Shown here: positions 15,161 to 24,800 of the stretch, in pieces
Layout of the letters: each line of letters begins with the position of its first letter
How positions within the stretch are numbered: position 1 is the stretch's first letter
DNA from: Kangiella sp.
GTDB lineage: Bacteria > Pseudomonadota > Gammaproteobacteria > Enterobacterales > Kangiellaceae
Direction: 5' to 3'
Length of the DNA stretch: 27,357 bases
Assembly: GCA_002733465.1 (NCBI GenBank)
Contig: NVVT01000012.1
Coordinates: 141,435 to 168,791 of the forward strand
Program-made: the position numbers and the translations under genes
The notes under the pieces: model-generated
What the model was told of the DNA's origin: nothing
Database searches by the model: none
Seen by the model: only the letters and a program-made list of their open reading frames with translations

Positions 15161-17545
15161 ATGAATATCTGTATTAAGCACAAGAAATTAAGTGTTTCTC
15201 ACATTAATATTTTTATAGCTTTAGCCAATGTCATATTAATAATTTACTTATTATCTGGTTGTGGTGGAAGTACGGAGTCAGAAACCGATGGTAGTGGTGG
15301 CTCGACGGTTAATACCGCACCTGTTTCATCCGCGGGAAGTGATCAATCGGTTCAGACTAATGAATTGGTTACGTTAGATGCTAGCGGAAGTTCTGATTCT
15401 GATGGTGATAGCCTCACCTATACTTGGTCAATTAATAGCATGCCTAGTAACAGCGCTATTGCATTGTCAAATTCAGCTTCAGTCTCTCCAACTTTTACGC
15501 CCGATTTAGCGGGTGATTACGTATTGTCATTGATTGTGAATGATGGAACCATACCGAGTAGCGCGGATACAGTTGCTATTACCGCAACTCAAACTAATAC
15601 TGCTCCAACTGCTAACGCAGGAAGCGATCAAAATGTAGAAACAACTAATTTGGTTACCTTGAGCGGAACGGCTAGTTCAGATCCTGAAAATGACAGCCTG
15701 ACTTATTTGTGGAGTTTTGCTTCGATTCCAACTAACAGCAATGCCACTCTTAGCGGTGCAAGTTCGTTAAATTCAACTTTTATTGCTGATTTAGACGGAG
15801 AATATGTACTGTCTCTTGTGGTTAATGACGGTGAATTTGATAGTGAGGTCGATCAACTAAGCATTACTGCGAGCACATCTCAGTCAAATACGGCGCCAGT
15901 TGCTAATGCAGGTATTGATCAAAGTGTAAATAGCGGTGATTTAGTTAATTTAGATGGATCGGCAAGTTCCGATGCGGATGGTGATTCAATCACTTATAGT
16001 TGGAGTTTTGATAGTCAACCAGCTTCAAGTTCAGCTAATCTTGATGATGCTAGTTCAGACATGCCGAGTTTTACAGCGGATGTTGGCGGAGAATATTCTT
16101 TGTCTTTAGTCGTCAATGACGGCCAAACCAACAGTCCTGCTGACCAGGTAGTTATTACTGTCACTACGGTTAATTCAGCGCCAACGGCTAATGCAGGTAT
16201 CGATATTCAAATAAGTAAAGATACTTTAGTTAATCTTGATGCCAGTGCTAGCTCGGATAATGAAGGTGATAGTTTGACCTATAGCTGGACCATTGATACC
16301 GCACCGGCTGGAAGTACCGCTAGCATGTCAGATTCAACTAACGTCTCACCTAGTTTTACTGCGGATGTCGCCGGTCAATATGTTTTCTCATTGATAGTTA
16401 ATGATGGTACTGAAAATAGTAATGTGGATCTCATCAATTTAACCACTGCAAATTGGCTCATCAATAATAGCGAACGCTCAACTTTCATAGTCGATGGCGG
16501 TACTGGTACATTAGTGAATGTTCAGTCGGTTTCCTTAACAACAGTTAGCGGAGAAGCAATGCTTGAAGTTCAAACAACGGGTATTCCGAACTATCAGCTA
16601 ACAATGACACAAGCTGATATTGACGTGCTAAATGCGAGACCCCGAGCATCTTCAGATTTTAATGGAGGTGTTACTTCTGCTATTGTTGGCGATGTGATTG
16701 ATTATGGCGAAGACATTGGTTTTGATACGCCTCCTGGATGCGATTTAGGTTATTGGCCTCCCGGACCTGCATGCCCCAGTGACCAATCCAAGATTGAAAA
16801 TTTACCGGTAAAACCAATTCCTGCAACGGAAGAATGCGATACCGGATTGGATACAATGGGATTTATGTTAAATGGAACGGCAGTTTATAATTGGGAAGAC
16901 GGTCAAAGCTATAACAATCAAAGAGTCTGGAGTAATATTGCACCTATTTTTGAGTTTTATGATGTAGATATGTGTTTAGGTCACGCGCAACAAGCCGGCG
17001 ATTATCATCACCATATGTTCTCTAGTTGTTTACAGGATTTATTTTCAGATACTGGCGATGCGCATTCGCCTATTTACGGATATTCTGCCGATGGATATCC
17101 CATTTATGGGCCGTATCATGCGGATGGAGTACTAGCGAAAAGTTCATGGGTAACGCGAGACTATGATGATGTTAATTCGGAATCCGGTTGCGGTGTTGCA
17201 GGAGAGCGAACTTGTCAATTAATCGACCCCTATGATTTGAGTGCGGGTGTGGTGAGTGTCTCTAACGGCCCAACTACTAGTGAATCAGTTAGCTCCTTAT
17301 CCAGCAATACTTTTATTACAACATCAGGTCATTACTTTGAAGATTATTATTTTGACGCAGATTTAACTGCGTTAGGAAATGAATATTTGGATAAACATAA
17401 TGGGCACGAGCATGACAATTTTGGTTACCACTATCATATGACCGTAATCGATAATTCTGGAACGCTAGAAGCGTCGTTCCCCTATAACATTGGCCCTACG
17501 TTTTACGGTAATTTACCCAGTGGAGCGATTACTACATGTCAGTAA
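15161..17545 (+). CDS. Lipoprotein with four PKD-like domains and C-terminal YHYH domain
   Basis: The chosen ATG at 15161 gives 794 residues, with AGAGAGAG upstream. An earlier ATG at 15044 only adds 39 residues before the signal and would run over the conserved promoter element. The lipobox LLSGC puts the lipid on C34. Four PKD/K319L-like beta domains follow (about 52-142, 146-236, 243-334 and 338-428), each with DxDGDxLTYxW and a VNDG end. Residues 430-794 are a YHYH module (PF14240 type): CDLGYW, WSN, CLGHAQ, YHHHMF (615-620), HSPIYGY, YPIYGPY and GYHYH (755-759). It has eight Cys (527, 538, 559, 605, 623, 677, 685, 793) and about a dozen His. The function of YHYH domains is unknown; the His-rich face suggests metal binding. 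It overlaps the next gene by 10 bases. Confidence 0.88.
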   Translation: MNICIKHKKLSVSHINIFIALANVILIIYLLSGCGGSTESETDGSGGSTVNTAPVSSAGSDQSVQTNELVTLDASGSSDSDGDSLTYTWSINSMPSNSAIALSNSASVSPTFTPDLAGDYVLSLIVNDGTIPSSADTVAITATQTNTAPTANAGSDQNVETTNLVTLSGTASSDPENDSLTYLWSFASIPTNSNATLSGASSLNSTFIADLDGEYVLSLVVNDGEFDSEVDQLSITASTSQSNTAPVANAGIDQSVNSGDLVNLDGSASSDADGDSITYSWSFDSQPASSSANLDDASSDMPSFTADVGGEYSLSLVVNDGQTNSPADQVVITVTTVNSAPTANAGIDIQISKDTLVNLDASASSDNEGDSLTYSWTIDTAPAGSTASMSDSTNVSPSFTADVAGQYVFSLIVNDGTENSNVDLINLTTANWLINNSERSTFIVDGGTGTLVNVQSVSLTTVSGEAMLEVQTTGIPNYQLTMTQADIDVLNARPRASSDFNGGVTSAIVGDVIDYGEDIGFDTPPGCDLGYWPPGPACPSDQSKIENLPVKPIPATEECDTGLDTMGFMLNGTAVYNWEDGQSYNNQRVWSNIAPIFEFYDVDMCLGHAQQAGDYHHHMFSSCLQDLFSDTGDAHSPIYGYSADGYPIYGPYHADGVLAKSSWVTRDYDDVNSESGCGVAGERTCQLIDPYDLSAGVVSVSNGPTTSESVSSLSSNTFITTSGHYFEDYYFDADLTALGNEYLDKHNGHEHDNFGYHYHMTVIDNSGTLEASFPYNIGPTFYGNLPSGAITTCQ
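15314..16444 (+). repeat. Four tandem PKD-like repeats in YHYH lipoprotein 1
   Basis: Four units of about 92-96 codons share the order PVANAG-x-D, LDxSxSSDxDGDSLTYxW, a variable strand, FxADxxGxYxxSLVVNDG. They form the extended stalk between the lipid anchor and the YHYH head. The repeats diverge at DNA level, so the array is old. Confidence 0.8.
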
Positions 17546-18144
17546 TTAATTTGTCCGTAAAAAATATTACCTTCATGAGTATTCTTTGGTTTGGATCATT
17601 GTTTGTTGGTATTTATTTGTCGACCTCATATCTTAATACTGATGATTCTAATACTGACGATTTCAATTCTGATGGATTTGAAAATTCTAATAGCGTTATC
17701 CCGAAAGATCAAGTAATCGATAAAATGGCAGGAATGGATCACAGTCATATGCCAATAGAAATTCCAGCTGGCTTTGAGCATCCAAAATTTGAGTTAGTCT
17801 TGAGTAAAGATAAAAAAGATGGATTTAACCTTCACTTGAATTTGCAAGATTTTAATATTGGGTCTCCTGACGAAAAAAATATTGATGTTGAAATAGCAAA
17901 CAATATTCTAAATGGGCATGCACACCTCTATATCAATTCTAAAAAAATACAAAGAATATATGGCCTCGACGTACATTTGCCAAATAAATATTTTAATGAC
18001 GGTGTGAATCAAGTGATGATTTCTCTTAACTCACACGATCATATGATTTGGACTTACAAAAATAAGCAAGTTTTGGCAAGTATGATAGTGCAACCGAATA
18101 AAAAAAAGTTTCTGACTTACCAATTTAGTTCATTTCCGATGTAA
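17536..18144 (+). CDS. Anchored periplasmic His/Met-rich protein with GHAHLY motif
   Basis: This 202-residue protein has an ATG inside the last codons of YHYH gene 1 (10-base overlap), with GGAG ten bases upstream, so translation is probably coupled. One hydrophobic segment (about 11-30) looks like an uncleaved anchor, followed by an acidic linker (TDDSNTDDFNSDGFEN). Then comes MAGMDHSHM (64-72), a Met/His cluster typical of Cu-binding sites, EIPAGFEHP (75-83), and a beta domain with FNLHLNL, GHAHLYI (127-133), RIYGLDVHLP (140-149) and SLNSHDHMIW (163-172). I recall an uncharacterised bacterial family with the GHAHLY and LNxxxH motifs, but no function. Tight coupling with a YHYH protein suggests that they act together, perhaps in copper or other metal binding. 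Confidence 0.75.
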   Translation: MSVINLSVKNITFMSILWFGSLFVGIYLSTSYLNTDDSNTDDFNSDGFENSNSVIPKDQVIDKMAGMDHSHMPIEIPAGFEHPKFELVLSKDKKDGFNLHLNLQDFNIGSPDEKNIDVEIANNILNGHAHLYINSKKIQRIYGLDVHLPNKYFNDGVNQVMISLNSHDHMIWTYKNKQVLASMIVQPNKKKFLTYQFSSFPM

Positions 18145-18221
18145 ATGGATCTTTTCAATCTTTAGTACTTTAGGTTAAAATCGACTTATTCATTCTTGAA
18201 TCATAATAGGTCGTAGTTCCC

Positions 18222-20435
18222 ATGCTAATAAGAAATAGCTTATCTGTGTTTTTTTTCGCTTTTTGTATTATATTAAGCTGTAACCACTTGAACGCTAAAA
18301 ATTTAACTATTGAGAGTATTTACTCATCACCTTCACTTAGTGGTTCATCGGTACGAGGTTTGAAAATTTCTCCCGATGGTTCGAGAGTGACTTATCTTAA
18401 AGGTAAAGACAGTGATTATGAAAGATTAGATTTATGGGAGTTCGATATTAAAGAAGGCGTATCTCGTCTCTTGTTTGATTCCGATGATTTACATTCCGGT
18501 AAAGAAGATTTATCCGATGAAGAAAAAGCGAGAAGAGAACGAATGCGTTTAAGTGGCTCGGGAATAGTCTCTTATGAATGGTCTAAAGATGGTAAAGCGT
18601 TATTATTTCCTCTAGCAGGTGACGTTTATTATTACAAAATTGGTGATAAGAAAGCGCGCAAATTAGTCAATACACCTTTGTTTGAAACTGATATTCGTTT
18701 TTCGCCTAAAGCAAACAGTATCTCCTTTATTCGGGAGCAAAACCTATTTATCAAAAATATAAAAACGGGTAAAGAAGTTCAGCTAACTCATGATGGTAAA
18801 GGTACCATTAAAAATGGTATGGCAGAATTTGTTGCTCAAGAAGAAATGGGCCGGATGACTGGTTATTGGTGGTCACATGACGAATCTAAGATTGCCTTTA
18901 CTCGGATAGATGAAAGTCCGGTTGAAATGGTAACTCGTGCGGAGATTTACGCGGATGATATTAAACTGGTTAAACAGCGATACCCTTTTGCCGGTAAAGC
19001 CAATGTTAAAATAGAGCTAGGTGTAATATCGTTAAATAACCTGCGAGTGAAATGGGTTGATTTAGGCGAAGTAAAAGACAACTATTTACCACGTGTTAAG
19101 TGGACTAAAGATAACTCTCTACTATCTTATCAATCGCAAAGTAGAGATCAAAAGAGTCTTGAACTAAAAACATTTAATTGGAAGTCTCAAAAAATCAGTA
19201 CGCTTGTGACGAAAAAAAGTGATACCTGGATTAACTTAAATAAAGATCTTCGTTATCTTGAAAATGGTAACTTTGTTTGGGCATCAGAAAAAGATGGATT
19301 TAATCACTTATACCTTTATCGCAATAATGGACAACTTATTAGCCAAATAACATCCGGAGATTGGGTGGTGGGTAGTATTAAATATATTGATGAAAAGTTA
19401 GGCGTTATTTATTTTACGGGTAGAAAAAACACACCATTGGAATCCCACCTTTATTCCGTTTCAATAAAAACAAAAAAAATAGACAAAATAAGTCATCGTG
19501 ATGGAATGCACTCTATTCGTTTTTCTAAAGATGGACAAAGTTATGTGGACTATTTTTCTTCGGTAACAACTCCACCTCAAGTTAGCCTGCATGATAGCAA
19601 AGGTCGACGAATTGCATGGTTGTCGGAAAACAGAATTGACCAAGACCACCCACTCGCAGATTATAAAAAGGATTTAATTGAGCCGGAGTTTGGCTCGTTT
19701 GTAACATCTGATAAAAATCGTTTCTATTATCGATTATATAAACCTGCTAATTTTAATCCCGCTAAAAAATATCCAACCATGGTTTACCTTTATGGTGGTC
19801 CGCATGCGCAAATGGTCACCAATCGTTGGGGCAACTATTTTCTACAATATATGGCTCAACAAGGCTATGTAGTATTTACTATGGATAATAGAGGTTCAAA
19901 TTATCGAGGTAAAAAGTTTGAAGATACTTTGTACAGAGCAATGGGAAGTATAGAGATAGACGATCAAATTAGCGGTGTGAAATTTTTGCATTCATTTTCA
20001 TGGGTTGATAAAGATAAAATAGGTGTTCACGGACATAGTTATGGTGGATATTTGACTTTAATGGCAATGTTTAATGCGGGAGATTATTTTAAAGCGGGAG
20101 TAGCCGGTGCACCTGTCACCGATTGGTCTTTATATGATACTCATTATACTGAACGTTACATGGGAACTCCTGAATTAAACAAAAAAGCATATGAGGATTC
20201 ATCGGTATTTCCTTACGCAACTAAACTAAAAGGCGACCTGTTGATTTATCATGGCATGGCTGATGATAATGTGTTGTTTAAAAATAGCACTAAGTTATAT
20301 AAAATTTTACAGGATAATAATATACCTTTTAGCAGTATGGATTATCCCGGAAAAAAACATAGTTTGCGTGGCAAAAAAACTCAAATGCATCGAGCCAATT
20401 TAGTTAAAAACTTTTTTGACTTACACTTTCATTAA
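18222..20435 (+). CDS. S9B family dipeptidyl peptidase IV-like protease
   Basis: This 737-residue exported protein starts 77 bases after the preceding gene. Residues 1-25 are a signal peptide ending in LNA; an alternative lipobox-like ILSC (C20) is possible. A beta-propeller covers about 30-480 and includes QEEMGRMTGYWWS, whose E207/E208 match the Glu pair of DPP IV that binds the substrate N-terminus. The alpha/beta-hydrolase domain (about 490-737) holds YGGPHAQ, nucleophile S606 in GHSYGGY, D681 in HGMADDNVLF and H713 in KKHSLRGK: a complete triad. It should release X-Pro or X-Ala dipeptides in the periplasm or at the surface. It may be read through from the YHYH gene 1 transcript. A run of eight T in the signal-peptide codons (18249-18256) is a possible slippage site. 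Confidence 0.93.
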   Translation: MLIRNSLSVFFFAFCIILSCNHLNAKNLTIESIYSSPSLSGSSVRGLKISPDGSRVTYLKGKDSDYERLDLWEFDIKEGVSRLLFDSDDLHSGKEDLSDEEKARRERMRLSGSGIVSYEWSKDGKALLFPLAGDVYYYKIGDKKARKLVNTPLFETDIRFSPKANSISFIREQNLFIKNIKTGKEVQLTHDGKGTIKNGMAEFVAQEEMGRMTGYWWSHDESKIAFTRIDESPVEMVTRAEIYADDIKLVKQRYPFAGKANVKIELGVISLNNLRVKWVDLGEVKDNYLPRVKWTKDNSLLSYQSQSRDQKSLELKTFNWKSQKISTLVTKKSDTWINLNKDLRYLENGNFVWASEKDGFNHLYLYRNNGQLISQITSGDWVVGSIKYIDEKLGVIYFTGRKNTPLESHLYSVSIKTKKIDKISHRDGMHSIRFSKDGQSYVDYFSSVTTPPQVSLHDSKGRRIAWLSENRIDQDHPLADYKKDLIEPEFGSFVTSDKNRFYYRLYKPANFNPAKKYPTMVYLYGGPHAQMVTNRWGNYFLQYMAQQGYVVFTMDNRGSNYRGKKFEDTLYRAMGSIEIDDQISGVKFLHSFSWVDKDKIGVHGHSYGGYLTLMAMFNAGDYFKAGVAGAPVTDWSLYDTHYTERYMGTPELNKKAYEDSSVFPYATKLKGDLLIYHGMADDNVLFKNSTKLYKILQDNNIPFSSMDYPGKKHSLRGKKTQMHRANLVKNFFDLHFH

Positions 20436-20463
20436 CAGAATTTTCAACAAATTTAATTAAATA

Positions 20464-20490
20464 GGATGTAGTGAAATAATTCACTCATCC
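20464..20490 (-). terminator. Terminator of the di-haem protein gene
   Basis: GGATG, a bulged T, AGTGAA, loop ATAA, TTCACT, CATCC (20464-20490): an 11-pair stem. On the minus strand it is followed by TATTTAATTAAATTT. The stop codon of the di-haem gene lies inside the stem. It may also stop plus-strand transcription from the peptidase gene, which ends 28 bases before it. Confidence 0.55.
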
Positions 20491-21674
20491 GTCAAGCTGT
20501 TCATAAATGCTATCAGATCAGATATTTCATTTGCGGTTAAATTCAATTCACCAATTCTTCCACCTTGGTCAACATTCTCATTTACCTCCGGCGCATCGGC
20601 AAAGGTTGTATCGCGAGTATTGTAAAAATCAACAACCTCTTCAAGCGTATTGAAAACACCATTGTGCATATAAGGCGCAGTAATCGCGATGTTTCTTAAT
20701 GTTGGTGTTCTAAATTGACCATTATTTTGATTGTCTAAAGTTTCTGCTCCTAAACCCAAGTCTATAAAAGTAGCATCAGCCATCACAGCCGGTAAAAATG
20801 AGTTGCTAGGAACACCAATATTTTCATATTCAAAATCTGAAAATACAACCACGTCGGCATCGTCTTGATGACATCTCTCGCAATCGCCTTTGCCTCTAAA
20901 TAAATTTTGACCACGTTGCTCTGCATTGGTGAAAGTATCTGTTCCTGCTTGAACACGATCAAACTTGGAAGAGAACGGTGAAAATATATCTGTTCGTTCA
21001 AATGCAGCAATGGCATCTACAACGTAGTTATAAGAGGCTGTCGCATCTTGTAATATTCCAGCGCCAAACAATGATTCAAAATCATCGGCATAACTACTTT
21101 GAATAATTTTATTGATCACATCCTGTTCGGTTTCATTTCCCATTTCAATTAGATTTAGAAAAGGCCCTCTTGCCTGGTCTTCTAAAGAAACAGCTCGGCC
21201 ATCCATAAACAAACCACCGACTAATTGTCCACCACCAGGACCTACGTTTTCTGGTGCAGGAATATGTGCTGCATAACTGGCTGTGGGGCTATTTCGAGTA
21301 CCAAAGCTAATTCCATCAGCTCCAATTGATGTTGGGTTTGATGAATCAGCATCATCGAATCCTGAAGTTAGTGCATGACATGTTGCGCATGACTGACCAA
21401 CAGGATTTGAAAGGTTTGTATCGTTGTAGATTAAATCCCCTAGGTTAATCAGTGCTTGAGAATCGACAATGGAACCGTCAAGCACAGTGGTGGTTTCTTG
21501 TGGCGTTGTGACCAACACGTTGTTGTTATCTAGGTTATCAACATCGGTTGATTGCTCAGAACTACAACCCGTAAAAATTAGTAAAGAAATGATTGATGCT
21601 ATCGGTGTAATTCGAAATGAAATCGATTGGAACGGAGTAAATTTTGAAGATAATTGTTTGGTTGAATAAAACAT
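20481..21674 (-). CDS. Di-haem cytochrome c peroxidase/MauG-family lipoprotein
   Basis: This 397-residue protein has an AAGAGGTAG site upstream of its ATG. Its lipobox-like FTGC puts the lipid on C37. Two c-type haem sites are present: CATCH (96-100) and CERCH (265-269). Between and after them are typical family features: GTRNSPT, LFMDGRAVSLEDQARGPF, EQRGQNLFRGKGDC, FRTPTLRNI and TAPYMHNGVFNTLEEVVDFY, with M336 as a possible axial ligand. The family includes bacterial cytochrome c peroxidases, MauG (tryptophan cross-linking) and MbnH (which oxidises a Trp in its partner MbnP to make a copper site). The sequence alone does not separate these. It is read divergently from the large YHYH lipoprotein, sharing a 214-base promoter region, which hints at a substrate or partner relationship. 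Confidence 0.9.
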   Translation of the reverse strand: MFYSTKQLSSKFTPFQSISFRITPIASIISLLIFTGCSSEQSTDVDNLDNNNVLVTTPQETTTVLDGSIVDSQALINLGDLIYNDTNLSNPVGQSCATCHALTSGFDDADSSNPTSIGADGISFGTRNSPTASYAAHIPAPENVGPGGGQLVGGLFMDGRAVSLEDQARGPFLNLIEMGNETEQDVINKIIQSSYADDFESLFGAGILQDATASYNYVVDAIAAFERTDIFSPFSSKFDRVQAGTDTFTNAEQRGQNLFRGKGDCERCHQDDADVVVFSDFEYENIGVPSNSFLPAVMADATFIDLGLGAETLDNQNNGQFRTPTLRNIAITAPYMHNGVFNTLEEVVDFYNTRDTTFADAPEVNENVDQGGRIGELNLTANEISDLIAFMNSLTDE

Positions 21675-21748
21675 GTCGCTACCTCTTAATGCGCTTTGTT
21701 GAGTCTTTATTGGACAACATTAAATCGCAAACAACATGGAGCAATAAA

Positions 21749-21773
21749 GTAAACAATATGAATTTAAATTGTT
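21749..21773. promoter_or_regulatory. Dyad between the divergent di-haem and large YHYH genes
   Basis: AACAAT (21752-21757) and ATTGTT (21768-21773) form an inverted repeat. The first arm lies in GTAAACAATATGAA (21749-21762), which occurs exactly once more, at 14365-14378 upstream of the Spy-like gene. Confidence 0.3.
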
Positions 21774-21788
21774 GAAATAAACACGATC

Positions 21789-21821
21789 TTCCTTATTTAT
21801 TGCACATTTGATAACTAATGT
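21789..21821 (+). promoter_or_regulatory. Conserved promoter element of YHYH gene 2
   Basis: The 21-base block at 21789-21809 differs from the block upstream of YHYH gene 1 at one position, and AACTA follows at 21813-21817. TTATTT (21793-21798) is 17 bases before TAATGT (21816-21821). It lies 80 bases before the start codon, against 56 in gene 1. Confidence 0.5.
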
Positions 21822-21888
21822 TTCTTTTATCACCTTGTTTTAGACAATAGGTGAAATCCGATGGTCATCAAAATTGTGGAGTAGAATC

Positions 21889-24800
21889 ATGCATTACAGT
21901 AAACAAATTCTTGTCAATATTTTAAAGTTTAATTATTGGTATTCAATATCCCCCAAGTTAAAACAGTTTGCTTATGCGTTAACACTTTGTTTTATGGTGG
22001 CCTGTGGTGGTGGAAGTGATACAGACGAGGAAGACAATACTCCAACACCTAATGTAGCGCCAATCGCTAATGCCGGTGAAGATCAGTCTGTTTCGCTCGA
22101 TCAAACTGTTGAGTTAAGTGGATCGGCAAGTTCAGATGCAGATGGTGACTCGTTAACCTATGAATGGAATTTAGAAAGCGTACCGACCAGTAGTGTAGCA
22201 ACCTTAAATAACACTGCATCAATCAACACTAACTTTGTTGCCGATGTAGAAGGCGATTATGTCGTTAGTCTAGTGGTTAATGATGGTAGTTCTAATAGTC
22301 CTTCGGACAGTGTGACAATTACTGCAGTGCGTTCTAACAATGCACCAATTGCTAAAGCAGGTCCTGCGCAAAGTGTGAATACCGGCATTGTAGTTAAAAT
22401 GAATGGTCAACAAAGTAGCGATCCCGATGGTGATAATTTAACTTATAGTTGGACTCTCACCAGTCAACCTGCAGGAAGCACGGCTAGCCTAAATTTAGCC
22501 GATACTGATAAACCGAGATTTACAACCGATGTTGATGGCGATTATACAATCGAATTAGTGGTTAATGATGGTTTTGTAAATAGTGAAATAGACTCCCTGA
22601 TTGTCAATTCAATTACTTCCAATAATCAAGCGCCAGTGGCAAATGCTAATAGCTTAACAACCGATGAAGATACGCCTAACTCTATTTTGCTAAGTGCTTC
22701 TGATGCCGATGGTGATAGCTTAACTTACACGATAGTTAGCGCGCCTAGTAAGGGACGTTTGATTTTAAAAGGTAAGCGCATAGATTTTATTCCAAGCGCT
22801 AATCTTAATGGTTCGGATAGTTTTACTTTTAAGGTCAACGATGGTTTTCAAGATTCAGAAATTGCGACGGTTTCATTAACCATTAACCCTATTAACGATA
22901 AACCAACCGCTCACGATTATAACCTCAGCATGGTGGTAGATACTTCGGTGGATATTACTTTTAGAGCGAATGATAAAGAGTCACAACCTTTGAGTTATAC
23001 GATTATCAGTCAGCCAACCAATGGCACGGTAATCGTTGATGGTGATATCGCGACTTATTCGCCGTCTAGTGGATATACCGGATTAGATAATTTCACTTTC
23101 ACTACTAATGATGGCGAGTTGGATTCCAATATTGCGACAATTACTGTGTTAACAGGATTAACAGTTAATACGCCTCCGGTTGTTAATAGTAGTACGGTGG
23201 CAGTTGATGAAGATAGTGATTCTGTAATTGATCTTTCGACCAGTATCGCAAAAATGACACTCTTTGGTAAATCAAATAATTTTAGCAATCTGAACAATCT
23301 GAATAAACCCCCGTTGAATTATTCAGTCGTCACCCCACCATTAAATGGCACGGTTGTAATCGAAGGATCAAACGCAACATTTACTCCCCACAATAATTTT
23401 AGTGGCTCAGATAGTTTTACTTTCAAATCCAACGATGGAAACGATGATTCAAATCATGGCACTATCACGCTCAATATTGATGAGCAAAATGACGCACCGG
23501 TTGCTGAAGATTATAGCGTCAGCGTGACTCAAGATACATCAACCACCATTAGTCTTACCGCTACTGATTCAGAGTTTGATGAGCTAAGTTATTTTATTGT
23601 TGATGAGCCAAGCAATGGAACTATTGCATTAACTGGTTCAACAGCCAGTTATATACCCAATGAATCATTTATTGGAGAGGACAGTTTTACTTTTATTGCT
23701 AACGATGATAATTCAGATTCTAACTTAGCAACGATATCTATTACTATCAGCGAAACCGTTAATCTAGCTCCCGAAGCAAGCGATAGTGAAGTCACTATTG
23801 ATGAAGATGGTATCGCTCAAATAGGACTTGTTGCTAGTGATAATGAGGGTGATGGTTTAACTTTTTCTATAGTCTCACAACCAGAAAATGGCAGTGCAGA
23901 GTTAAGCGATGGGACCGTTTTTTATACACCATCTACTAATTACAATGGTAGTGATGCATTTACTTTTCGTGTAAACGATGGCACCAGTGATTCAAATATA
24001 GCAGTAGTCTCTATTGCCATTAATGAGGTTAATGACGCGCCTGTTGTTTCAGGTAGCGAAGTTTCTATCATCGAAGATACAAACACCAACATAATATTAC
24101 AAGGAAGCGATAGCGAAGATGATGACTTAACTTTTAGTATTGTTAGCCCTCCTGAAAACGGCGAAGTTGTTATTAATGAAAACACGGCTACCTATTACCC
24201 TTCTAATAACTATGATGGCGTAGACAGTTTTACTTTTTTAGCAAATGATGGCTTTAGTAATTCGAATATAGCGACCATTTCGATTACCGTTATCTCAGAA
24301 AATGACGCACCTGTTACAGCAGATAGTGATGCTACAACTGATGAAGATTCGTCCGTAGAAATCGTGCTGACAGCAACAGACACCGATAGTGAAACATTCA
24401 CCTATAGCATTGTTACAAGTCCCTCAAATGGTAGTGTCAGCATTAGCGGTTCAACAGCAACCTACACACCAGAAACGGATTACAACGGTAGTGATAGTTT
24501 TACCTTTATTGCTAATGACGGTGAAAGCGACTCCAATACTGCCACGGTAAGCCTCACGATTAATTCGGTTAATGATGCGCCTGTAGCGGATGAGCAAAGT
24601 GTCACCACAGATGAAGATCAAGTGATCAACATTACGCTAACCGCATCAGATGTAGAAAATGATAGTCTCACCTATTCAATAGCCTCTGATAACGGTGCGG
24701 TTAATGGTGGTGTTTTTCTTTCGGGATCTAACGCAGAATTCACCCCCGATACTGATTTTAATGGTATCGCAAGTTTTACATTTTTAGCCTATGATGGCTC

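Noticed and set aside
18249..18256. Phase variation through eight T in the peptidase signal-peptide codons
   Set aside because: Eight bases is short for a contingency tract and no sign of an alternative frame product is visible.
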